Below, piece by piece: positions 6,840 through 12,724 of a DNA stretch of 15,989 nt. The stretch lies in NCBI GenBank assembly GCA_964388495.1, contig CAYMAT010000032.1:1-15989 (forward strand), read 5' to 3'. The notes beneath the pieces are model-generated. The model made no database searches. It saw nothing but the letters and a program-made list of their open reading frames with translations, and was not told the origin of the DNA. Position 1 is the first letter of the stretch. Each line of letters begins with the position of its first letter. The stretch comes from CAYMAT01 sp964388495 (GTDB taxonomy: Bacteria > Patescibacteriota > Gracilibacteria > Peribacterales > Peribacteraceae). A program made the position numbers and the translations under genes.

Positions 6840-8053
6840 TGCATTCCAAGGATCTTCTCCAGACGGCGTTCCGCGGCATTACGGTCAACAAGTCCCGTAC
6901 GGGCCTCACCATGCTTGGCATCATCATTGGTGTGGCGTCCGTGGTGCTCATGGTGAGTATCGGCAAGACATTCCAGGGCTACATCCTGGACCAGATCGCC
7001 AGCATCGGCACCAACACCATCGACATCTTCCCTACGGGATTGGAGAAATTCGGCGGCAACCTGGATTCGCTCACGGAGGAAGATTACAACGCAATCAAGA
7101 AGCTCAGCACCGTGGAGAGCGTGGCGCCGGTCATTCTGGTGGCCAAGCCCGTGCACTACGGAAAAGACGACGTTTCCCCCATGGTGATGGGTACCACGGC
7201 GGAAATGCTCCGCAATTACTCGCTGGAGTTAAGCGACGGACGCACCCTGACCAAGGACGACATTGACGGCGCCAAGAGCGTGGCGGTGGTGGGGCCGCAG
7301 ACCGTTGAGGACCTCTTTGGCAACGTGAATCCCCTGGGAAGGAAAATCACCGTGGGGGAACAGGCATTCACCGTGGTGGGGACGCTCAAATCCCAGGGTT
7401 CGGCGCTCACGGCGGATCTGGATAAGATCGTCTTCATCCCCTTTACCACGGCCCGGGCGCTGAGCGGGCAGAAATACCTTACGTACATCACGCTCAAGGC
7501 CGTGGGCGATCCCCAGTTGGCCAAGCAGGACATCACGGAGCTGCTCCGGCAGCGTCACCGCATCAAAAATCCCCAAAACGATCCCGACAAGGACGACTTT
7601 GTGGCGCGCAGCGCGGAGCAGATCAGCGGCATCGTCAATTCCGTCACCGCGGGACTGACCGTGTTCCTCTCGCTCATCGCGGGCGTATCGCTCCTGGTGG
7701 GCGGCATCGGCATCATGAACATCATGCTGGTCTCGGTAACCGAGCGGACCAAGGAGATCGGCCTACGCAAGGCCGTGGGCGCTCGTTCACGCGACATCCT
7801 CTGGCAGTTTCTGCTGGAGGCCGTGGCCCTCACGCTCAGCGGCGGCGTCATCGGCATGCTCATGGGCGCAAGCGTGGGGTGGCTGCTGACGCGCGTGGCA
7901 TCGCAGTTTTTGGGCGACATTACCTTTGTACTTTCCGCTTCGGCCATTCTCTCCGCACTCAGCATGGCGATAGGCACCGGGCTGATCTTCGGTATTTACC
8001 CGGCCAAGCGGGCGTCCAGTTTGAGCCCCATGGAGGCGCTGCGGTTTGAGTAA
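6839..8053 (+). CDS. MacB/FtsX-type ABC permease, second copy
   Basis: This tandem paralog of the preceding permease has 404 residues. It repeats the N-terminal helix (LTMLGIIIGVASVVLMVSIG), an extracytoplasmic domain with the shared phrases DDIDGAKSVAVVGP, PLGRKITVG, SGQKYLTYIT and LLRQRH, and the C-terminal FtsX segment VGGIGIMNIMLVSVTERTKEIGLRKAVGA. It ends AKRASSLSPMEALRFE. The extracytoplasmic domains of the two copies differ clearly while the membrane motifs stay close. That fits a heterodimeric permease (as LolC/LolE) driven by the single upstream ATPase rather than a recent redundant duplicate. The ATG overlaps the previous stop by one base. It is the last gene of the operon and is followed by an inverted repeat. 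Confidence 0.93.
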   Translation: MHSKDLLQTAFRGITVNKSRTGLTMLGIIIGVASVVLMVSIGKTFQGYILDQIASIGTNTIDIFPTGLEKFGGNLDSLTEEDYNAIKKLSTVESVAPVILVAKPVHYGKDDVSPMVMGTTAEMLRNYSLELSDGRTLTKDDIDGAKSVAVVGPQTVEDLFGNVNPLGRKITVGEQAFTVVGTLKSQGSALTADLDKIVFIPFTTARALSGQKYLTYITLKAVGDPQLAKQDITELLRQRHRIKNPQNDPDKDDFVARSAEQISGIVNSVTAGLTVFLSLIAGVSLLVGGIGIMNIMLVSVTERTKEIGLRKAVGARSRDILWQFLLEAVALTLSGGVIGMLMGASVGWLLTRVASQFLGDITFVLSASAILSALSMAIGTGLIFGIYPAKRASSLSPMEALRFE

Positions 8054-8136
8054 GTGGAAAATGAAAAACTGATAGTGGAAAGTTGGCGATAACATTCAGT
8101 TATCAACTTTCCTCTTTCAACTTTTTTCTTTTCACT
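8053..8136. repeat. Imperfect inverted repeat / hairpin after the exporter operon
   Basis: The core is GGAAAGTT (8077-8084), a three-base bulge GGC, GATAAC (8088-8093), loop ATTCA, GTTATC (8099-8104) and AACTTTCC (8105-8112). The A-rich left arm (from 8053, AGTGGAAAA) and the T-rich right arm (to 8136, CTTTTCACT) extend the pairing imperfectly. It begins at the last permease stop and may end that transcript. It also resembles the small palindromic elements often scattered through intergenic regions. The right arm overlaps the likely NRAMP promoter. Confidence 0.6.
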
Positions 8137-8137
8137 C

Positions 8138-8150
8138 CATTATTATCCCC
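8138..8150 (+). promoter_or_regulatory. Putative -10 of the NRAMP gene, leaderless start
   Basis: CATTAT (8138-8143) stands seven bases before ATG 8151; TATTAT at 8141-8146 overlaps it. A weak -35 (TTTCAA, 8115-8120) is 17 bases upstream of CATTAT. No Shine-Dalgarno is present; the four bases before the ATG are all C. Confidence 0.35.
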
Positions 8151-9419
8151 ATGTTCTTCCTGAAAAAGAAAAACTCTCGCAGTTTTCTTTCGCGCCTAGG
8201 CCCCGGTTTTGTGACGGGCGCCTCGGATGATGATCCCAGCGGCATCGCTACGTACGCGCAGACGGGGGTGATGTTTGGCTACGGGCAGCTGTGGCTGGCG
8301 GTGTGGTCGCTGCCGTTCATGATCGCCATCCAGGGCATGTGCGGAAAGATCGGACTTCTGACCGGTAAGGGCATAGCCGCCGTGGTGAAGGAGCGGTATC
8401 CGCGGTGGGTCCTTTTCATGGCCGTGGGCGTTCTGCTGGTGGCCAACACGGTGAATATTGGCGCGGATTTGGGGGCGATGGCCGCCGCCGCGCGGCTCCT
8501 GGTTCCCTTGCCCTTTGAGCTGCTCCTGAGCGTCATGACCGTTGCCACGCTCCTTCTCCAGATTTTCGTCCCTTACCGCGTGTATGTCCGGTATCTCAAA
8601 TTCCTGGCTCTGGCGCTCCTGGGGTACGTCTTTGCCGCGTTTGCCGTCCGCCAGGACTGGAGCCAGGCCGTGGTGTCCGCACTGCTCCCGCAGGCCGAAC
8701 TGAACCGCGTTTTCCTGCGTAACCTGGTGGCGTTTTTGGGGACCACCATTTCCCCCTACCTGTTCTTTTGGCAGGCAGGCGAAGAGGCGGAGGAATCCGT
8801 ATTGCTCGGACGCATCAAAGCCCTGTGTTTTGGCAGGCCGCGCGTGAGTGCGGAGGATGTCCGTGCCATGGAGGAGGACACCACCATCGGGATGGTGTTC
8901 AGCAATGTGGTTTCCTTTTTCATTATCGCCACGGCGGCGGGCGTTCTGCGTCCGGCGGGGATCAGGTCCATAGACACCGCGGACCAGATGGCCCAGGCGC
9001 TGCAGCCTCTTGCCGGGCAATATGCGGGGCTCCTCTTTGCCCTGGGCATTGTGGGGACCGGTCTTTTGGCCGTGCCTGTCCTGGCCGCATCCGCCTCTTA
9101 CGCCGTATCCGAGCTTTTCCGCTGGAATGAGGGCTTGAGCCTTACCCTGCGGCAGGCGCGGGGGTTTTACGGCATCATCGCCGTGGCGACGCTTACGGGT
9201 TTTTTGCTCAACTTTCTGGGCATTCCGTCCTTTGCCATGTTGTATCTGGCTGCCGTGAGCAACGGCGTCCTTGCCCCGCCGCTCATGGTTCTGGTACTCC
9301 TTCTCAGTAATGACCGTTCGGTGGTGGGCAAGAACGTCAATACCCCCATCCAGAACATTCTGGGATGGACCATTACCTGTCTCATGACGGCGGCATCGGT
9401 GGGTATGCTCGTCCTATAA
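8151..9419 (+). CDS. NRAMP-family divalent metal transporter with non-canonical metal-site motifs
   Basis: This is a multi-spanning transporter of 422 residues, normal for NRAMP, with about eleven hydrophobic segments visible. The first helix carries GPGFVTGASDDDPSGIATY (about residues 17-35), where classical NRAMP/MntH proteins have DPGN. The sixth-helix region reads TTISPYLFFWQ (198-208) in place of the usual MPHN. Asp28 of the metal site is kept, but the Asn and Met positions differ. This places it in the DPSG branch of the superfamily, so the carried ion (Mn, Mg or another) cannot be assigned. A hydrophilic insert, about residues 220-245, separates the helices after the second motif. It is alone between two hairpins and is not coupled to the exporter. 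The start is supported by a -10-like hexamer seven bases upstream. Confidence 0.9.
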   Translation: MFFLKKKNSRSFLSRLGPGFVTGASDDDPSGIATYAQTGVMFGYGQLWLAVWSLPFMIAIQGMCGKIGLLTGKGIAAVVKERYPRWVLFMAVGVLLVANTVNIGADLGAMAAAARLLVPLPFELLLSVMTVATLLLQIFVPYRVYVRYLKFLALALLGYVFAAFAVRQDWSQAVVSALLPQAELNRVFLRNLVAFLGTTISPYLFFWQAGEEAEESVLLGRIKALCFGRPRVSAEDVRAMEEDTTIGMVFSNVVSFFIIATAAGVLRPAGIRSIDTADQMAQALQPLAGQYAGLLFALGIVGTGLLAVPVLAASASYAVSELFRWNEGLSLTLRQARGFYGIIAVATLTGFLLNFLGIPSFAMLYLAAVSNGVLAPPLMVLVLLLSNDRSVVGKNVNTPIQNILGWTITCLMTAASVGMLVL

Positions 9420-9442
9420 AAAATCCCCGCCGGAGCGGGGAT
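9418..9442 (-). terminator. Rho-independent terminator of the minus-strand sigma operon
   Basis: ATCCCCGC (9423-9430), loop CGGA and GCGGGGAT (9435-9442) form a perfect 8-bp stem. Read on the minus strand it is followed by six T, a strong intrinsic terminator 11 bases beyond the stop of the 488-residue gene. The same hairpin follows the NRAMP stop on the plus strand but without a T tract there. Confidence 0.85.
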
Positions 9443-9453
9443 GGATACCGTCG

Positions 9454-10920
9454 TTATTCTTGCTTTCGCGCTGCCGGCGGATTCATGGCGTTGAGCAGCG
9501 CCTGGAGTCCCTGCAGGGCCAAGGGGTCATCTGTTCCCATGGTGAGATCCGTGGTTCCAGAAGGCGTGACAAGATTGAGGGTGAATCCTAATCGGAATGT
9601 GGTTTCGTTTTGATTCCGAGCGATGGTATGTGCAGGAACTTCCGGGATTTGCAGATTAAGCTCCCGGGTAGCATTTTCAGATGTGGGGGCGGGCCCTGCC
9701 TGCGCAGGCTCTGGAGGCGCATCTGTTGCGACAGTAACAGCATTCTTCTCTGTGACGATTTTTTTACGCTTGTTTTCTCCGGATGCTGGAGTGGCGGCAT
9801 GGTCCATAGTCGGCGCGGGTGATGCTTTTGGTTCAGATACGGGGGCGGGCGCAAGGAGGTCTGCGTAGAGTACTTTCAATGCGTCGCTGATGGAACACGG
9901 GAGCCGCTGCAGTCTGACGAGTGTCAGATTGAAGCCCCCGTTTACCTGTTTCTCGGTCCAGCGAATGCATGCAGCAATCTTTGGGACGACACTTGCTCGT
10001 TCATGCCGCTGAAAAAATGCTTCTAAGAATGCTTTGCCTTCCGCACCCTCAATATGCTCGGGTACGTGGTTTGTCGTTATTTCTTCTTCGCTCTCTTCCT
10101 CATCATCTCCTTCTTCCTCCTCCTCCTCCTCATCCTCCTCCTCATCCTCATCCTCATCCTCATCATCTCCCTCCTCCTCTTCATTCTCATCTTCGTCATC
10201 TTCATCCTTATCCTCAATTTCTTTGCTCTCATCTTCTTCATCCCCGCTAGCGTCTGTTCCTGGGATCAATGCATTGGCTGCTTCCAGTTCCGATTGCAAA
10301 ATATGCTCATCAAACACGACGGATATGGCCTTGAGAAGATCTGGCTTCAGCGGGGCCTTGCCATCCAAGGCGTTCTGCAGCTCTTGCTGAAGCGCACGGT
10401 CTGTTGCCCTGTTTATCCGTTTTCTGCTTTGCTGGATACGGCTGATGATCTCCGCAACAGTGTTGTCCTGGAGAATCTCGTCTAGAAGGTTTCTCAGCGT
10501 AGACGCGGTTTCTGCCTGTGTATCCATTGATGCGTATTCTCCCATCTCACTTTCCAGTGCTTTCAGCTGTTCCTCCAGCTGTAGTCGCCTTTCCAGATAT
10601 TCCCGTACCAGGTGCGGAAGCTCTTTGCCTTCTTGAGCCAGCGCATTTCTCCAGTTTGTGAGGTTTCCGGATACTTTATATTCTTCAGCGAATCTCCCGG
10701 AATCGCCCCACGTACCGTGCTCCTTAAGCAGGGCGACTGTGGCAACCGTGTCATTGCGGAGTTCCGGCGTATAGGATTTGCGTTTCTGATTACCGGAGAG
10801 AAGTTCTTTCAAAGATCGTTCAGTATCGCCGCGCAGGAGCCGCAAAACTTCTTCTACGTGCGGCGTAGTGAGCAGTTCCTGGTCATTCAGCTTCAATAGC
10901 TCTGCGGTTCCGATGGGCAT
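9454..10920 (-). CDS. Unknown protein, 488 residues, with transposase-like HTH segment and long acidic tract
   Basis: Function not recognised. Residues about 46-97 (KRKSYTPELRNDTVA ... GRFAEEYKVSGNLTNWRNAL) resemble the helix-turn-helix N-terminus of IS3-type OrfA/Tnp_1 proteins. A predicted coiled-coil/helical region follows (about 100-215). Then comes a tract of nearly pure Asp/Glu (about 227-280), a short ordered segment (282-355) containing IRWTEKQVNGGFNLTLVRLQ, a Pro/Ala-rich linker (356-420), and a C-terminal piece with FRLGFTLNL. No signal peptide or membrane helix is seen, so it is probably cytoplasmic. ATG 10920 lies 30 bases after the stop of the 162-residue gene, and a strong terminator follows the stop, so it is the last gene of the sigma-factor operon. 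No catalytic transposase domain is present. Co-regulation with the sigma factor is inferred from position only. Confidence 0.85.
   Translation of the reverse strand: MPIGTAELLKLNDQELLTTPHVEEVLRLLRGDTERSLKELLSGNQKRKSYTPELRNDTVATVALLKEHGTWGDSGRFAEEYKVSGNLTNWRNALAQEGKELPHLVREYLERRLQLEEQLKALESEMGEYASMDTQAETASTLRNLLDEILQDNTVAEIISRIQQSRKRINRATDRALQQELQNALDGKAPLKPDLLKAISVVFDEHILQSELEAANALIPGTDASGDEEDESKEIEDKDEDDEDENEEEEGDDEDEDEDEEEDEEEEEEEGDDEEESEEEITTNHVPEHIEGAEGKAFLEAFFQRHERASVVPKIAACIRWTEKQVNGGFNLTLVRLQRLPCSISDALKVLYADLLAPAPVSEPKASPAPTMDHAATPASGENKRKKIVTEKNAVTVATDAPPEPAQAGPAPTSENATRELNLQIPEVPAHTIARNQNETTFRLGFTLNLVTPSGTTDLTMGTDDPLALQGLQALLNAMNPPAARKQE
10081..10242. repeat. Polypyrimidine/polypurine low-complexity tract encoding the acidic region
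   Basis: About 160 bases on the plus strand are nearly all C and T in CTC, CTT and CAT triplets, including runs of repeated CTCATC and CTC units. On the minus strand they encode Glu/Asp codons 227-280 of the 488-residue protein. Such strand-biased triplet repeats are prone to slippage by multiples of three. Confidence 0.85.
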
Positions 10921-10950
10921 GGGAGAGGGGGGAAGAAGGCTGGGGAGGGG

Positions 10951-11439
10951 TCAGGAATAGCCCAAGCGTTTTTTCAGTTCTGCTATTTTTCGCAGTCGTT
11001 CACTGTCAGCTAGCGGACTGTCTGTTTTTTGTGCGTCAGGTGTAGGGGTAGGCGCCTGAGCGCTATTGCTCTTATGACCGTTCTGAGAAATGGGAACAGC
11101 CGGTGAAGCTCTGCGTGCTCCGTTTACTGGTGGCACGGCGCTGGGCTGCGGAACGACAGGTTGAGTTTCACGTTTTTTTGGTGCAGCGGGTTTTGTTTCC
11201 ACAGGCTTCAGCGTTTCAATTTTTTCTAACTGTTCGCCAAGCATCCCGACGGTTTGGCAGAGGATTTGGCACCCGCTGCGGATTCTTTCCTGAACAAGCG
11301 CTAGTGTTGGGTTTTCTTGTACACACCCTTGCAATCTTGCTAATCCTTCTTCGATAAGCCTTTCTGCTTCCACGATTTTTTCCGCATACGCAGCGGATGT
11401 TAGGTCTGGGCCAGTGGTCAATTCTTGAGAGGGCGACAT
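10951..11439 (-). CDS. Unknown protein, 162 residues, helix - Pro-rich linker - helix
   Basis: Not recognised. An N-terminal helical segment (about residues 14-77) is rich in Glu and Leu and contains two Cys (GCQILCQ). It is followed by a Pro/Ala/Lys-rich disordered linker (78-138) and a short C-terminal helix (144-160, DSERLRKIAELKKRLGYS). There is no signal peptide or membrane segment. It lies 97 bases downstream of the sigma-factor stop and 30 bases upstream of the 488-residue gene, all on the minus strand with no terminator-like T tract between them, so one transcript is likely. The layout of two helices on a flexible tether suits a binding or scaffold protein. A role with the sigma factor is only a positional guess. 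Confidence 0.8.
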   Translation of the reverse strand: MSPSQELTTGPDLTSAAYAEKIVEAERLIEEGLARLQGCVQENPTLALVQERIRSGCQILCQTVGMLGEQLEKIETLKPVETKPAAPKKRETQPVVPQPSAVPPVNGARRASPAVPISQNGHKSNSAQAPTPTPDAQKTDSPLADSERLRKIAELKKRLGYS

Positions 11440-11536
11440 GAAGAAAGGGGGTTATTGAACCATAAGCCAACGAAGCGGCAAAATAATACCGCTCGCCATT
11501 TTTCATCACGGCTTGCCGTTGCCAAGAATCGATCTT
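11440..11536. other. Intergenic spacer between the sigma factor and the 162-residue gene
   Basis: The spacer is 97 bases. On the minus strand a short stem (ACGGC, AA, GCCGT) lies just after the sigma stop but lacks a following T tract. Farther on GCGG, nine bases, CCGC brackets a TATTAT. I see no convincing promoter or terminator and treat it as an internal operon spacer. Confidence 0.4.
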
Positions 11537-12684
11537 TCAATCTAAAAAGTTTTCTTGCTGTTGTTCCAGTACGCCCTGGAGTTTTTTCAGTGCAATAGTT
11601 TGAATTTGTCGCACGCGTTCTTTACAGATCCCCAGTTTAAAGCCAATCTTCAGTAGAGAAAATGACTCGCCATCCAGTCCAAACCGTAATGCTAAGACTT
11701 CCCTTTCGCGTGGTCCGAGCAGTTCTTCCATTTTTTGACGTAGAACGTGGTTGATATCGTCACGCTGGACTTCCTCATTTGTGGAGTTGGAGTAAGGTTG
11801 TTCATATTGGGTCAGGGGTTTCTTTTTTGGGTTGTNNNNNNNNNNCTGGAGAAAGGATCTTCATCATGCGACCCGCCGTACATTCTTCCGTTGTCTGCCA
11901 GTGTTTGGGAAAAATCTTCTCCACTATCATCCAAAGGAGTGCCTAGGCTTACTTTATGGAATAAGCCCTGAATTTGCCTGAGATGCTCGGGCGACATTTG
12001 CGTGCCCTTACTCATTTCTTCAGTATTTGGCTCCCTTCCTTCCTTGGCAAAGAAATCTTCCACAAAATATTTTATATGCCCCATTTCCTGTAAATGGTGG
12101 GGGGAGATGTCTGAGGCGAAATTTGTGGATTCCTTTGATGCGGCTTCTTGCATGGCTTGACGGATATACCATGTCGCATAGGTAACAAAACGGTTGTTAA
12201 AAGACGGCTTAAACCGTTCCAGTGCCTTCAGAAGACCGCAGACGCCGGCGGTAATAAGGTCCCTGCGGTCCAAATACGCGGCGAATCGATTGGCTATATG
12301 AGAAATAAGACGGATATTAGCGTTGGTGATTCGTGTACGGAGAGGCGCCTCTTGTTCCCAGAGTGAGCGAGATTCTGCGGATCCCTCCGGATGCCGTTCC
12401 ATCTCCTGCAGGTACCGCTGATGTAACGCATGAAATTGTACGACCAAATCCCGTTCCTCTTCAGCGCTCAAAAGACGGGCATCTTCCGTTGTAAAATCCC
12501 CTACGGTTCTGGTTGCCGTCTTGGGCGGCCGGCTTTTTCTTTTGGGAGCAGCCGGCGTGTAGCGTTCAAGGACAACGTGTATGCGGGCAGAGAGTGCGAT
12601 GATTTTTTCTGCAAGTCCCAACCGGGGTGTTCCTTCTCCCTCCATCACATCCACCTCTGCCGACTTTTCCAAAACGTCCGACAT
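11537..12684 (-). CDS. Sigma-70 family RNA polymerase sigma factor (RpoD-like), interrupted by N run
   Basis: This directs RNA polymerase to promoters. From ATG 12684 come a variable, basic, Pro-rich N-terminal part and then region 1.2/2 (about residues 73-185), with NANIRLISHIANRFAAYL, DLITAGVCGLLKALERF and the -10-reading FVTYATWYIRQAM. Region 3 follows (about 202-265; AKEGREPNTEEMSKG, VSLGTPLDD). After the N run, region 4 resumes in another frame: LRQKMEELLGPREREVLALRFGLDG and the -35-reading helix GICKERVRQIQTIALKKLQ. Reading the post-gap frame back gives NPKKKPLTQYEQPYSNSTNE with no stop. Both halves therefore belong to one gene whose gap length is 2 modulo 3, not ten. Region 1.1 is absent or unrecognisable. 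It could be the housekeeping factor or a group 2 alternative. It has its own TTGACA promoter and heads a three-gene operon. Confidence 0.92.
11836..11845. other. Assembly gap (10 N) inside the sigma factor gene; size wrong by frame
   Basis: The upstream half (region 2-3) and the downstream half (region 4) are in different frames if the gap is taken as ten bases. Continuity of one protein needs a length of 2 modulo 3. The flanking ends do not overlap by one or four bases, so some real sequence is probably missing. Confidence 0.85.
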
Positions 12685-12719
12685 GACCGGATGTTTTCAG
12701 TGGCGAGCAGACGTGTCAA
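12685..12719 (-). promoter_or_regulatory. Sigma factor gene promoter, leaderless start
   Basis: On the minus strand a perfect -35 TTGACA (12719-12714) and a 17-base spacer lead to AAACAT (12696-12691, three of six consensus), then six bases and ATG 12684. The transcription start would coincide with the start codon. The -35 begins only six bases past the stop of the cysteine-rich protein gene, so this promoter occupies almost the whole 40-base spacer. Confidence 0.6.
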
Positions 12720-12724
12720 ATATT

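Noticed and set aside
9588..10485. Several open frames on both strands within the 488-residue gene
   Set aside because: They arise from the low-complexity CTC/CAT tract and Pro/Ala-rich coding, with runs of Ser, Leu or Pro and no protein features.
10630..10785. Possible insertion sequence because of the transposase-like HTH
   Set aside because: No integrase domain, terminal inverted repeats or target duplication are visible, and the gene sits in an apparent operon with its own terminator.
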